Positions 28,967 to 38,081 of a DNA stretch of 64,000 nt are shown here, piece by piece; positions within the stretch are counted from its first letter, which is position 1; every line of letters begins with the position of its first letter. Below the pieces are notes generated by a model that was not told the DNA's origin, did not search any database, and worked only from the letters and a program-made list of their open reading frames with translations. The translations under genes were made by a program, and so were the position numbers. Source of the DNA: Microvirga mediterraneensis (GTDB taxonomy: Bacteria; Pseudomonadota; Alphaproteobacteria; Rhizobiales; Beijerinckiaceae); the NCBI RefSeq assembly GCF_013520865.1, contig NZ_JACDXJ010000001.1:744001-808000 (forward strand), written 5' to 3'.

Positions 28967-29244
28967 GCTTAAATTCTCGATCGCCATTTGAACCAGGGAG
29001 GGCTGCATGTTGGAAGCGATGCATCAACGCATGTTCGGCCCCTGGCACGCCCTGCAGCAGCTTGTTGCAGGGCCGGCCATCGAACGGATCTGACGGGCTT
29101 CCCTCTGTCTCCATCTCATTCTGGTCAGCTCTGAACGGCTCATCGCGCTACGGCTCCGCAAGGAGCCATGGTGCCTGACACGTTCCAGACCTTCTGCGCT
29201 TCCGATACCTTTGCCCGGGCGCGCCGCACCAGTGAGAAATCCCC

Positions 29245-30759
29245 ATGGCCGTTCTGAGCCTTCGCAATGTCACCGTCATTGCCCACACGCCCCTGTTCCA
29301 GAACCTGAACCTCGTCATCGGCGAGGGCGACCGCCTCGGTCTCGTGGCCGCCAACGGCGCCGGCAAATCGACCCTCCTGAAATGCATGGCCGGCCTTGCC
29401 GAACCGACCGAGGGCGAGTTCGTCCGCTCGCGAGGCCTGAGCGTCGCGCTCGTGGAGCAGGATGTTCCCGCGAACCTGCTCGACCTGTCCCTTCACGACG
29501 TGCTGCTGCGGGCATTGCCTGCGGACGAGCGCGCGGGTCAGGAATGGCGCGTCGACATGGTGCTCGACGAGTTCGAGACTCCGAACGAGCTTCGCACCTT
29601 GCCGATGCGCGCGCTCAGCGGTGGCTGGCAGCGGCTTGCGCTCATCGCGCGGGCGTGGATCACGCAACCGGATCTGCTGCTCCTCGACGAGCCCACGAAC
29701 CATCTCGATCTCGAAAAGCTCTTCAGGCTGGAGGCCTGGATCAACGCGGCCGGCTACACCGCGCCCGTCGTGGTGGCGAGCCACGACCGGGATTTCCTCG
29801 ATGCCTGCACGACGAAAACCCTTTTCCTGCGCCCGGAGGAATCCGTGGCTTTCGCGCATCCCTATCGCGGCGCCCGCGCCTTGCTCGACGCGCAGGATGC
29901 GGCGGCGCAGATTCAGCGCGACAAGACCCTGCGCGAGGTGAAGCGCCTGCGCCAGAGCGCTTCGGCGTTGCGCAATGTCGGCATCAACAGCGGCAGCGAC
30001 GCGGCGCAGATCAAATCCGCCCAGATCAAGCGCCGCGCCGACGCCTTGGAGCAGACTGCGCATTCCGTGCACAGGGAGCGGACGGGCGAAATCAGGCTTG
30101 CCAATCGCGGCACCCATGCGCGGGTTCTCGTGGCGCTGGAGAATGTCGCCGTGCAGGCACCGGACGGGCGCAAGCTCTTCACGGTTCAAAAACTCGACGT
30201 GGCGCAGGGCGAGCGGATTGTCGTGCTCGGCCGCAACGGGGCGGGCAAGTCGCAATTCGTGCGCCTGCTGCACGGGGCGATGAAGCAACAGGATGGCTTG
30301 CCAGGCATCCGAGTCAGCCCGAGCCTCGCCCTCGGCTATGTGGACCAGGACATGGCGCAACTGCCGCAAGGCGCGACCGCACACGACTTCATCCTGTCGC
30401 GCTTCCGCCTCGGCGACCAGCGCAGCCGCGCGGTGCTGGCGGAAGCGGGCTTTTCCATCGAGAGGCAAGGCCTGCCGATCGCGAAACTGTCGCCGGGACA
30501 GAAGGCGCGGCTCGGCCTGTTGGCGCTGCGCCTGTCGGATCCGAATGTCTATCTGATGGACGAGCCCACCAACCATGTGGACATCCCGGGCCGCGAGCAG
30601 CTGGAATCGGAAATCCTCGACGCCCAGGCCACCTGCATCGTCGTGTCCCACGACCGCAGCTTCGTCAAAACCATCGGCACTCGCTTCCTGCTGATCGACA
30701 AGGGCCGGCTGCGCGAGATCGACGGGCCCGAGACGTTCTATGAGAGCGTGCTCGGGTGA
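29245..30759 (+). CDS. ABC-F family ATPase
   Basis: A 504-residue soluble protein with two ABC ATPase domains and no membrane segment, typical of the ABC-F ribosome-associated translation factors, some of which protect against antibiotics. Domain 1 has Walker A AANGAGKSTLLK, signature LSGGWQRL and Walker B/D-loop LLLLDEPTNHLDLEKL. The charged linker (residues ~215-275, rich in Arg and Lys) is followed by domain 2 with Walker A GRNGAGKSQFVRLL, signature LSPGQKARLGLL and DEPTNHVD. Both sites look intact. It is a monocistronic gene; whether it acts in resistance or housekeeping cannot be told from sequence alone. Confidence 0.92.
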   Translation: MAVLSLRNVTVIAHTPLFQNLNLVIGEGDRLGLVAANGAGKSTLLKCMAGLAEPTEGEFVRSRGLSVALVEQDVPANLLDLSLHDVLLRALPADERAGQEWRVDMVLDEFETPNELRTLPMRALSGGWQRLALIARAWITQPDLLLLDEPTNHLDLEKLFRLEAWINAAGYTAPVVVASHDRDFLDACTTKTLFLRPEESVAFAHPYRGARALLDAQDAAAQIQRDKTLREVKRLRQSASALRNVGINSGSDAAQIKSAQIKRRADALEQTAHSVHRERTGEIRLANRGTHARVLVALENVAVQAPDGRKLFTVQKLDVAQGERIVVLGRNGAGKSQFVRLLHGAMKQQDGLPGIRVSPSLALGYVDQDMAQLPQGATAHDFILSRFRLGDQRSRAVLAEAGFSIERQGLPIAKLSPGQKARLGLLALRLSDPNVYLMDEPTNHVDIPGREQLESEILDAQATCIVVSHDRSFVKTIGTRFLLIDKGRLREIDGPETFYESVLG

Positions 30760-30830
30760 GGATGTATGGCGAGGTGCGATGACTGCGCTTAATTTGGGTG
30801 CGGAAGTGAGTACTTGCTGATTTATCTCAA

Positions 30831-30941
30831 CCCTCATCCTGAGGAGCCGCCGAAAGCGGCGTCTCGAAGGATCGTCCAGAGAGCACTGAAGACGCCCTCG
30901 TCCTTCGAGACGGTCACTGCGTGACCTCCTCAGGATGAGGG
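30831..30941. repeat. Nested palindromic intergenic repeat (111 bp)
   Basis: Outer 16-base arms 30831-30846 and 30926-30941 are exact reverse complements (CCCTCATCCTGAGGAG and its complement). Inside them, 30861-30871 and 30901-30911 pair perfectly, and each side carries a small hairpin of its own (CCGC-loop-GCGG after 30846; GGTCAC-TGC-GTGACC at 30912-30926). Elements with the text CCTCATCCTGAGGAG are, to my knowledge, dispersed widely in Rhizobiales genomes. Only one copy is in this window. Confidence 0.75.
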
Positions 30942-30987
30942 CTAAGCGGAGCGCATCCACGTTGGGAAGCGCCGCGATGAACACAAT

Positions 30988-31082
30988 CCACGCTATTACT
31001 GCCGTCGTGCCGATGATCTCGATTGCTTGAGGCGATGACTCTTTTAACAAACGGGATGGCCGGCACGAGGCCGGCCATGACA
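30988..31082 (+). repeat. Two-hairpin intergenic repeat, copy C
   Basis: This copy has a degenerate first hairpin (CCGTCGTGCCGATGAT), then CTCGATTGCTTGAGG, then the well-kept second hairpin GATGGCCGGC/GCCGGCCAT around 31054-31078 followed by GACAAAG. The spacer string CTCGATTGCTTGA is identical to that of copy A read on the minus strand. It sits 47 bases from the nested palindrome, so the gap 30760-31113 is almost entirely repeat-derived. Confidence 0.7.
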
Positions 31083-31113
31083 AAGATGCAGGAGCGAACC
31101 CTCTGCTTCTTTA

Positions 31114-31233
31114 TTAGTCGCCATTTCGCCACTTCAAAAAGATCAAGAGGAGTCCGAGAGCAAACACTGCTTCGTAGCCACTTCCTTTGAGATGAAAGCC
31201 AAGAAGCGAAAAATCGAAGCCATTGATGTTCAT
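31114..31233 (-). CDS. Membrane mini-protein candidate (39 residues)
   Basis: A 39-codon frame from ATG at 31231-31233 to TAA at 31114-31116, preceded by a strong AAGGAG ribosome-binding site nine bases upstream. The product starts MNINGFDFSLLGFHLKGSG and then has a hydrophobic stretch (YEAVFALGLLLIFLKW) ending in RNGD, so it is a possible single-pass membrane peptide. Base composition is lower in GC than in neighbouring genes. It lies in a repeat-rich gap downstream of the L,D-transpeptidase gene on the same strand. No homologue is recognised. Confidence 0.45.
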   Translation of the reverse strand: MNINGFDFSLLGFHLKGSGYEAVFALGLLLIFLKWRNGD

Positions 31234-31403
31234 ATGACTTTACTCCTTCAGCGAGAACGAGGCTGCGAGCCTGTTCTCAATCCAAGGTGCACCTAAGAGC
31301 TCGTTGCGAGAGGGTGACCTTGTCCCCCATTCTCGGTGACGGGGTGGGCTGTTAAGCGCGCAGCCGCTAAAATTTTTGACGCAAGCATAGAGGAGGCGGG
31401 CCT

Positions 31404-31937
31404 CTACCCCACGATCTCGATCCGCGTCTTCGGACCGATCCGCTCCAGCAGGCGGCGGATCATGCGTTTGTCGACGGCCACGCAGCCTTCCGTCGGCAGG
31501 AAGCCCGGGCGCGCGAGGTGGAGGAAGATGGCGCTGCCGCGGCCCTTGACGATGGGGCCGCGGTTCCAGGCGATGTCGAGCACCACGTCGTAGAGATGGT
31601 CGTCCCGCCACATTTTTTCGTGGCCGGTCGGGCAGGGCAGGGGCACGAGCCGGTTGTAGCGGCGGTCCTTCACGTCGTCCGACCAGCCGTCGCCGGGGCG
31701 GATCGGCCTTATCGGCAAGCCGGTTCGGGGCCGGGGGCCGCGGTCGGGCCGGTAGAAGGCCTGCAGGATCCCGAAGCGTCCGACCGGCGAGGCGCCGTCG
31801 CCCTCGCGCTTGGCATGGCGGGTGCCGGACCGTCCCAGGGCGCACGGGATCACGAGGTTTCCGGCCTCCAGCCGCCCGCGCCGGTGGTCGAGCGGGGAGC
31901 GAAAGACGCGGATGACATTGACGCGAGAACGTTTCAT
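31404..31937 (-). CDS. Compact L,D-transpeptidase (YkuD domain)
   Basis: A 177-residue protein consisting of little more than a YkuD catalytic domain, the fold that crosslinks peptidoglycan stems or anchors lipoproteins through L,D-peptide bonds. Visible motifs are GASPVGRFGILQAFYR, the His-containing HLARPG, and the nucleophile motif TEGCVAVD, where the usual S-x-G-C-[IV]-R is T-E-G-C-V-A; this divergent form occurs in a known subgroup. No clear signal peptide is present from the start MKRSRVNVIRVF, so the location is uncertain. It is divergent from the response-regulator gene. Confidence 0.85.
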   Translation of the reverse strand: MKRSRVNVIRVFRSPLDHRRGRLEAGNLVIPCALGRSGTRHAKREGDGASPVGRFGILQAFYRPDRGPRPRTGLPIRPIRPGDGWSDDVKDRRYNRLVPLPCPTGHEKMWRDDHLYDVVLDIAWNRGPIVKGRGSAIFLHLARPGFLPTEGCVAVDKRMIRRLLERIGPKTRIEIVG

Positions 31938-32173
31938 CGGCAGTGGAAGGGACGGGAGGTCCCTCTTGTTGTCAAGCTGGGAATGACTACTCTTATGCGT
32001 CGAGCATGATCCGACGCTCAAGGCTCGCGCCGGAGAAATCCGGGCGCCGATGGTCGAACCGGATCGTGCGCGGCGACAAAAGAGCGAATGGACCGGCTTG
32101 AGGCTTGAGGGTTCTTCGCTATTGAAAGGCCGCTTCTGCCAATTCCGCGGTTCCTCGTGTTAAAGGGTTTGAG

Positions 32174-32860
32174 ATGTCGAATGCCAGCCGCCTCCTCGTC
32201 GTCGACGACGATCAGGACCTGCGCGACACCCTAGCCGAACAGCTCGGATTCTATGACGAGTTCCAGGTTGCGACCGCCGAGACGGCCACGGGCGCCATCG
32301 AGGCGGTGAAGGGGGACCGGATCGATCTCGCCATCATGGATGTGGGTCTGCCCGACATGGACGGGCGCGAGGCGGTCAAGGTCATGCGCCAGAACGGCTT
32401 CCGCAGCCCGATCATCATGCTGACGGCCCAAGGCTCGGATGCCGATACTGTGATGGGCCTGGAGGCCGGCGCCAACGATTACGTGGTCAAGCCGTTCAAG
32501 TTCGCCGTGCTGCTCGCCCGCATCCGGGCGCAGCTGCGCCAATACGAGGCGAGCGAGGACGCGGTGTTCCAGATCGGTCCCTACATCTTCCGTCCCGGTT
32601 CGAAGCTGCTCACCACCGACAAGGGCTCCAAGCTCAAGCTGACGGAAAAGGAGACGGCGATCCTGCGCTATCTCTACCGCGCCGGTCAGGCGGTGGTCGG
32701 GCGCGACACCCTGCTCACCGAGGTCTGGGGCTACAATTCCAACGTGACCACCCATACCCTCGAGACGCATATCTACCGCCTGCGCCAGAAGATCGAGGCC
32801 GATCCCTCCAATGCGAGCATCCTGGTCACCGAGCCCGGCGGCTACAAGCTGATCCCCTGA
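32174..32860 (+). CDS. OmpR-family two-component response regulator
   Basis: A 228-residue response regulator. The receiver domain (residues 5-120) has the acidic pair in VVDDDQD, the phospho-acceptor Asp56 in IMDVGLPDMDG, the switch Thr in MLTAQG and Lys in VVKPFK. The C-terminal winged helix (residues 130-228) has KLTEKETAILRYLYRAG and THTLETHIYRLRQKIE. It resembles the essential envelope regulator CenR of alphaproteobacteria, but that is a similarity judgement without alignment. No sensor kinase is nearby. A cyclic-nucleotide-binding protein gene begins six bases after its stop, so the two are co-expressed. Confidence 0.93.
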   Translation: MSNASRLLVVDDDQDLRDTLAEQLGFYDEFQVATAETATGAIEAVKGDRIDLAIMDVGLPDMDGREAVKVMRQNGFRSPIIMLTAQGSDADTVMGLEAGANDYVVKPFKFAVLLARIRAQLRQYEASEDAVFQIGPYIFRPGSKLLTTDKGSKLKLTEKETAILRYLYRAGQAVVGRDTLLTEVWGYNSNVTTHTLETHIYRLRQKIEADPSNASILVTEPGGYKLIP

Positions 32861-32865
32861 CATCC

Positions 32866-33366
32866 ATGGCGCTCGACGACGATATCGCGGTTTTGAGCCA
32901 GGCTCCGCTGTTCAACCTGCTCGGGCGGGATGCCCTGCGCTTGGTCGCCTTCGCGTCCGAGAGCCGGACCTATCGCGAGGGCGACGTGCTGTTCCGCAAG
33001 GGAGACCGCTCGGACGGCGGCTATGTGGTGAGCCGCGGCGCCATCGCGCTCGACGCCGGCGAGAGTGGTTCGTCCGAAGCCTTCGTGGCCGGTCCGGGGG
33101 CGCTCATCGGGCAGGCGGCCTTGTTCGCCCGCATCGAGCGCCGCGCCACCGCCACCGCCCGCGAATCTTCGGCTATCATCCGGGTGACGCCGAGCCTCAT
33201 GCGTCGGGTGCTGGAGGAGTTCCCGGATGCCGCCGCGGCCATCCAGGACGCCATGGCGGACGAACTGGCCCTCCTCACGGAAGGTCTGGAGCGGGTCCGC
33301 CAGCAGCTCATCGCCATAGACGGCGAGGAGTTTCCGGCCAAGAAGCCGGATGAAGACAAGGCCTAA
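32866..33366 (+). CDS. Stand-alone cyclic-nucleotide-binding (CRP-like) domain protein
   Basis: A 166-residue protein made of one CRP-type nucleotide-binding beta-barrel (FASESRTYREGDVLFRKGD, GGYVVSRGAIALDAGESG, GPGALIGQAALFARIERRAT) and a C-terminal helix (residues 115-150). No helix-turn-helix follows, so unlike CRP/FNR it should not bind DNA itself; it may act on a partner protein. It is encoded directly downstream of the OmpR-type regulator in an apparent two-gene operon. The cAMP-contacting Arg-Ser pattern is not obvious, so the ligand is open. Confidence 0.85.
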   Translation: MALDDDIAVLSQAPLFNLLGRDALRLVAFASESRTYREGDVLFRKGDRSDGGYVVSRGAIALDAGESGSSEAFVAGPGALIGQAALFARIERRATATARESSAIIRVTPSLMRRVLEEFPDAAAAIQDAMADELALLTEGLERVRQQLIAIDGEEFPAKKPDEDKA

Positions 33367-33479
33367 ACATGGGAGCCAACAGGGGAATCCGCTTCTGGCT
33401 CCGATGCTTGGTCTTTAGCCCGGCGTGGAAAGCCGGGTCCACTTTTCGATGACGCGGCCCTCTGGGTCCGCACGATGCG

Positions 33480-34295
33480 CTAAAGCTCCAGCACCGCCGT
33501 CACCGGCGCGTGGTCCGAGGGGCGCTCCCAGCCGCGGGCGTCGCGGGTGACGTCGATGGAGCGCAGCGTGTCCTTCATGCCCTTCGACAGCCAGATATGG
33601 TCGAGCCGGCGGCCCTTGTCGGCGGCGGCCCAGTCGGGCGAACGGTAGCTCCACCAGGAATAGATCTTTTCAGGTTCCGGGCGCAGGACGCGCATGGCGT
33701 CGATCCACTCCGCCTCCTGGCGCAGCTCCTCCAGGGCCTGTGTTTCGACCGGGGTGTGGCTCACCACGTCGAGGAGCTGCTTGTGGCTCCAGACATCGTG
33801 TTCGAGGGGCGCCACGTTGAGGTCGCCCACCAGGATCGCCGGGCCCGCGGTCGGCTTCGCGCGGCTGCCCCAGGAGCGCATCTCGGCCATGAAGTCGAGC
33901 TTGTGCCTGAATTTCTCGTTGAGCTCCGGGTCGGGGATGTCGCCGCCCGCCGGGACATAGAAGTTATGGATCGTGAGCCCCGCCGCCCCCTTGGCCTCGC
34001 GGCTCAGGGTCACGGTGATGTGGCGGGCGTCCTGCCGGCCGCACATCTCCATCACGCTCGTCTCGGAGAACGGGTAGCGGGACAGGATGGCGACGCCGTT
34101 ATAGCCCTTCTGGCCCATATGGACCACGAAAGGATAGCCGAAGGCCTGCAGATCCTTGAGCGGCAGCTTGTCGTTCGGGCACTTGGTCTCCTGCAGGCAC
34201 AGGATGTCCGGGCGGCGCTCCTTCAGGAAGCGGCCCACCTGATCGAGGCGCAGGCGAACGGAATTGATGTTCCAGGTCGAGACGGTCAGTTGCAC
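33480..34295 (-). CDS. xthA: Exodeoxyribonuclease III
   Basis: XthA is an AP endonuclease and 3'-exonuclease for base-excision repair. The 271-residue protein carries the exonuclease-endonuclease-phosphatase motifs: STWNINSVRLRLDQV, the metal-binding Glu in LCLQETKCPNDKLP, NFYVPAGGD, the catalytic ILVGDLNVAP, and the ending RRLDHIWLSKG with SDHAPVTAVLEL. The start is a GTG at 34293-34295. It converges on the cyclic-nucleotide-binding gene and follows lolA on the same strand, 105 bases downstream. Confidence 0.95.
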   Translation of the reverse strand: MQLTVSTWNINSVRLRLDQVGRFLKERRPDILCLQETKCPNDKLPLKDLQAFGYPFVVHMGQKGYNGVAILSRYPFSETSVMEMCGRQDARHITVTLSREAKGAAGLTIHNFYVPAGGDIPDPELNEKFRHKLDFMAEMRSWGSRAKPTAGPAILVGDLNVAPLEHDVWSHKQLLDVVSHTPVETQALEELRQEAEWIDAMRVLRPEPEKIYSWWSYRSPDWAAADKGRRLDHIWLSKGMKDTLRSIDVTRDARGWERPSDHAPVTAVLEL

Positions 34296-34400
34296 GGCAG
34301 AAGCCCTTCGGAAGATCCTTCCGGGCTACGACAGATTTCGGCCGGAGGGAAGGGCGGGCTTCAGGATGAGGGCTCAGGGAGGAGACCTTCTTCGAAAATC

Positions 34401-35324
34401 TTACTTGTTCCCGCCGACGATCGCTTCGTACTGGATCTTGAACAGGTCCTGGTCGATCCGGCGGTCGCGCTCGGCCTTGTTCAGCACAACCACGGTCTGG
34501 AACCCCTGCGCGTCGATGATGCGCCACTGGTTCAGGTTTTCCACCTGGGGATCGAAATAGAGGGTGATGCGCGAGGTGCCGCCCAGGGTTGAGGAATCCT
34601 CCAGGCCGATGCGGATCGAATCGCCGTCGTTGGTGATGCCGATGATCCGGATGTCCCGGCCGAGATTGACCTGCTCGCGCAGGAGGAATTTCAACGGGGT
34701 CTGGGAGATCGAATAGAGGTCCTGGGTGGCGAGCTTGCGGTCGCGCACGGCGACCGAGCGCCCGTCGGCGATCACCTGGAGGGTGGCGGGCGGATCGTAT
34801 TCGAACCGCACCTTGCCGGGACGCTGGAGGTAGAGGGTGCCCCCTTGCCGCCGCCCGTCACCGCCCACTTGGGTGAAATCGGCCACCAGGGTGGTCAGGT
34901 TCGTGAAATAGGCATTGGCCCGTTCCACCACGGCGCTGTTCGACAGGGGCTGCTGCAGGGCCACGGGCTCCACGGCCGCGGCCATGACGGGCTTCGGCGC
35001 GATGGCCAGAGGCTCTGCTTCCGAGGCCCGCTGGATGTCCGTCAGGGCCGGGCGGCTCGGCGGCAGCGGCGCCGTCACGGCCAGGACCTGCTCCGCATTG
35101 GCGGGTCTCGGGATCACGGGCCGGGACGGCTGGATCTCGGCGACCGCAGGATGCGCGTGGCGGAAGGTCGCTGTCGGCAGCTGCTGGAGGGACGGGCCGA
35201 AGGCCTGGGCCGCCGCCGGACGGGTCGGGGCCAGGATCATGTCGATCGGAAGCGTCTGGGCCACGGCCGGCAGGGTGCCCGCGAAGAGGGCCGTTACCAA
35301 GCCGGCAAGGGGGATGGCACGCAT
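34401..35324 (-). CDS. lolA: LolA-like outer-membrane lipoprotein carrier with long N-terminal extension
   Basis: LolA ferries lipoproteins across the periplasm from LolCDE to the outer membrane. The 307-residue product has a signal peptide (MRAIPLAGLVTALFAGTLPA), then about 115 residues rich in Pro and Ala, and only then the LolA fold (YFTNLTTLVADFTQVGGDG, GTLYLQRPGKVRFEYDPPAT, VADGRSVAVRDRKLATQDLY). The carrier domain alone would be near 190 residues. The start at 35322-35324 has AAGGAG ten bases upstream. It lies 100 bases downstream of ftsK on the same strand, an arrangement usual in Rhizobiales. Confidence 0.9.
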   Translation of the reverse strand: MRAIPLAGLVTALFAGTLPAVAQTLPIDMILAPTRPAAAQAFGPSLQQLPTATFRHAHPAVAEIQPSRPVIPRPANAEQVLAVTAPLPPSRPALTDIQRASEAEPLAIAPKPVMAAAVEPVALQQPLSNSAVVERANAYFTNLTTLVADFTQVGGDGRRQGGTLYLQRPGKVRFEYDPPATLQVIADGRSVAVRDRKLATQDLYSISQTPLKFLLREQVNLGRDIRIIGITNDGDSIRIGLEDSSTLGGTSRITLYFDPQVENLNQWRIIDAQGFQTVVVLNKAERDRRIDQDLFKIQYEAIVGGNK

Positions 35325-35423
35325 CCGATTCGGTCTCCTTCGGAACATCATCGTGAACGCTGCTTGGCCATTGGGCATGGCTCAACAATGACGCGGGGCA
35401 GCGGCCAAGGTTCCGACAAAGTC

Positions 35424-38021
35424 TTAATCGTCTCCCATCCCGGGCGTTTCAAGCAGAATTTCGCGTTTCCCGGCGTGGTTGGCGGGTCCGACGATGCCCT
35501 CGTTCTCCATGCGCTCCATGAGCGAGGCGGCGCGGTTGTAGCCGATCTGGAGCCGGCGCTGGATGTAGCTGGTCGAGGCCTTCTTGTCGCGCAGCACCAC
35601 CGCCACCGCCTGGTCGTACAGGTCGCCGCCCGGCGCCCCGAACTCGCCCTGGTCGAACACCGGCGTGTCGGCGCCCGCGGCCCCGCCCTCGTCCTCCTCG
35701 GCCGTGACCGCCTCGAGATATTGCGGCCGGCCCTGGCGCTTGAGGTGCGCCACCACCTTCTCGACCTCCTCGTCCGAGCAGAACGGCCCGTGCACGCGCG
35801 TGATCCGCCCGCCGCCGGCCATGTACAGCATGTCGCCCTGGCCCAGGAGCTGCTCGGCGCCCATTTCCCCTAAGATCGTGCGGCTGTCGATCTTCGAGGT
35901 CACCTGGAACGAGATCCTTGTCGGGAAGTTCGCCTTGATCGTGCCGGTGATCACGTCCACCGACGGGCGCTGGGTGGCCAGGATCACGTGGATGCCGGCG
36001 GCGCGCGCCATCTGGGCTAGGCGCTGGATCGCGCCCTCGATCTCCTTGCCGGCCACCATCATCAGGTCGGCCATCTCGTCGACGATCACCACGATGTAGG
36101 GCAAGGGATCGAGATCCATCACCTCGTCCTCGTAGATCGCCTCGCCGGTCTCGCGGTCGAAGCCGGTCTGCACCGTGCGGGTGATGGTCTCGCCCCGGGC
36201 CTTGGCCTCGACCACTCGGGCGTTGAAGCCGTCGATGTTGCGCACGCCGAGCTTGGACATCTTGCGGTAGCGGTCCTCCATCTCGCGCACCGCCCATTTG
36301 AGCGCCACGACCGCCTTCTTCGGGTCGGTGACCACCGGGGTGAGCAGGTGCGGGATGCCGTCATAGACCGACAGCTCGAGCATCTTCGGGTCGACCATGA
36401 TCAGGCGGCACTCGGCCGGCGAGAGCCGGTAGACCAGCGACAGGATCATGGTGTTGATCGCCACCGACTTGCCCGAGCCGGTGGTGCCGGCCACCAAGAG
36501 GTGGGGCATGCGGGCGAGATCGGCGATCACCGGCTCGCCGCCGATGGTCTTGCCCAGGCACAGCGCCAGCTTCTGCTTCGAGGTCTCGAAATCCTGGCTG
36601 GCGAGCAGCTCGCGCAGGTACACGGTCTCGCGCTTGTGGTTGGGCAGCTCGATGCCGATCGCGTTGCGGCCCTGCACCACCGCCACGCGCGCCGAGACCG
36701 CGCTCATCGAGCGCGCGATGTCGTCCGCCAGCGAGATCACCCGCGACGACTTCGTCCCAGGCGCAGGCTCAAGCTCATACAACGTCACTACAGGGCCGGG
36801 ATTGACCTTCGTGATGGCGCCGCGCACGCCGAAATCCTCCAGCGTCCCTTCGAGCAGGGCGGCGTTCTGCTCCAGGGCCTCGGCCGAGATCGTGGGGACC
36901 GATGGCCGCTTCGGTTCGGCGAGCAGGTTGAGCTGCGGCAGCTGGTAATGTTCCTCGTCCAGGAGGGAAGGCTGCGCCTCGCGGGCCATGCGCTTGCCGG
37001 GCTTGGGCGCGGCATGGGCCGGTCCGACGCGCGTGGGCGCCGGTTCGGGTCGGGACGCCGGACGCGGGGAGGGCGGAGCGGGCCCGTCGTCATCCCAGCC
37101 GGCCTCGTCCTCGTCATGCATCGGTACGGAGGCCGGCGCGGGCCTCGGGCGCGCAGGAGCACCGTCGAGTACCGGCTCGCGCCGCAATCCGGGCTGGCGG
37201 GACGGGCGCTTCGGCTGCGCGGGCGCCTCCTCGAAATATTCGTCTTCGTGAGCGGAGCGGCGGCCTTCCTTCCAGCGTCGCGCGGTGGCGCGCAGGCTCA
37301 TGACGCCATGAGCCAGGGCCCCCAGGGACACGATGCCCCAGCCCGGCTCATCGTGGCCGATTTCCTCCGCCTCGTCCCAATCCTGGATCTTGCGCCGCCT
37401 GAGGGGCTGCGGCTCCTCGATCTCCTCCGGCTCCTCGTGATGCCGTCCCTCGTCCGGCCCGAGCCCGCAGGCGGCCGTGAGGCTGAAGATCGCGAGGCCT
37501 GCGAACAGGAAGCCCAGGACCGCGCTGGCCGAGCCGCTGGAGAGGCCCGTGATGGCCTTCGCCCCGGCGAGGATCGCATCGCCGACCACGCCGCCCAGGC
37601 CCGTCGGCAGGGGCCAGCTCTGGGTGGGAGGCATGGCGCTGGCCAGGGCCGTCGCGGCGCCCGCGCCGATGACCCAAAGGGCCAGGCGCAGCTGCAGGCG
37701 GCCGAGATCGCCGGATTTCATGAGGCGCCAACCCCAGAGCGCCAGGGGCAGCACGGCCGCGATGGCCCCCAGGCCCAAGAGCTGCATCAGCAGGTCGGCC
37801 ACGATGGCGCCGGGCCAGCCGAGGAGGTTGCGGACGGGCAGGGCGGTGGCGTTGTTGAGGCTCGGATCGTCCACCGACCAGGTGGCGAGCGCCACCGCGA
37901 CCGCGCCGGCGACGGCGATCAGGCACAGGCCCGTCAGCTCCTGCGCCCGGCGGGCGAGGAAGGCCCGGAAGGCGCTGAAGAGGCCATCATAGGCGGAAGA
38001 AGAACGGCGGGCCGCACGCAT
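35424..38021 (-). CDS. ftsK: DNA translocase FtsK
   Basis: FtsK pumps chromosome termini through the closing septum and activates dimer resolution. The 865-residue protein has four to five N-terminal membrane helices (residues 20-190), a proline-rich charged linker (about 195-360), the RecA-like motor with Walker [18 protein letters not shown] near residue 505-515, Walker [16 protein letters not shown], and the C-terminal gamma winged helix that reads polar KOPS sequences ([19 protein letters not shown]). I used the ATG at 38019-38021. A perfect CtrA-type site lies 61 bases upstream. Confidence 0.96.
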   Translation of the reverse strand: MRAARRSSSAYDGLFSAFRAFLARRAQELTGLCLIAVAGAVAVALATWSVDDPSLNNATALPVRNLLGWPGAIVADLLMQLLGLGAIAAVLPLALWGWRLMKSGDLGRLQLRLALWVIGAGAATALASAMPPTQSWPLPTGLGGVVGDAILAGAKAITGLSSGSASAVLGFLFAGLAIFSLTAACGLGPDEGRHHEEPEEIEEPQPLRRRKIQDWDEAEEIGHDEPGWGIVSLGALAHGVMSLRATARRWKEGRRSAHEDEYFEEAPAQPKRPSRQPGLRREPVLDGAPARPRPAPASVPMHDEDEAGWDDDGPAPPSPRPASRPEPAPTRVGPAHAAPKPGKRMAREAQPSLLDEEHYQLPQLNLLAEPKRPSVPTISAEALEQNAALLEGTLEDFGVRGAITKVNPGPVVTLYELEPAPGTKSSRVISLADDIARSMSAVSARVAVVQGRNAIGIELPNHKRETVYLRELLASQDFETSKQKLALCLGKTIGGEPVIADLARMPHLLVAGTTGSGKSVAINTMILSLVYRLSPAECRLIMVDPKMLELSVYDGIPHLLTPVVTDPKKAVVALKWAVREMEDRYRKMSKLGVRNIDGFNARVVEAKARGETITRTVQTGFDRETGEAIYEDEVMDLDPLPYIVVIVDEMADLMMVAGKEIEGAIQRLAQMARAAGIHVILATQRPSVDVITGTIKANFPTRISFQVTSKIDSRTILGEMGAEQLLGQGDMLYMAGGGRITRVHGPFCSDEEVEKVVAHLKRQGRPQYLEAVTAEEDEGGAAGADTPVFDQGEFGAPGGDLYDQAVAVVLRDKKASTSYIQRRLQIGYNRAASLMERMENEGIVGPANHAGKREILLETPGMGDD

Positions 38022-38081
38022 CAAACCACTCTAAAAATCCATAGGACGGGACAATCTCGCCAGGATGCTAGAGAAGCCGGG

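Noticed and set aside
29007..29093. 28-codon frame after the LysR gene (MLEAMHQRMFGPWHAL...) with AGGGAGGG upstream
   Set aside because: The ribosome-binding site is good, but the peptide is short, has no hydrophobic helix or motif, and there is no independent support. Worth a conservation check only.
33418..33442. Hairpin CCCGGC-loop-GCCGGG between the cyclic-nucleotide-binding gene and xthA
   Set aside because: Short arms with an alternative pairing (GTGGA/TCCAC) and no U-tract; a convergent terminator is possible but not supported enough to list.
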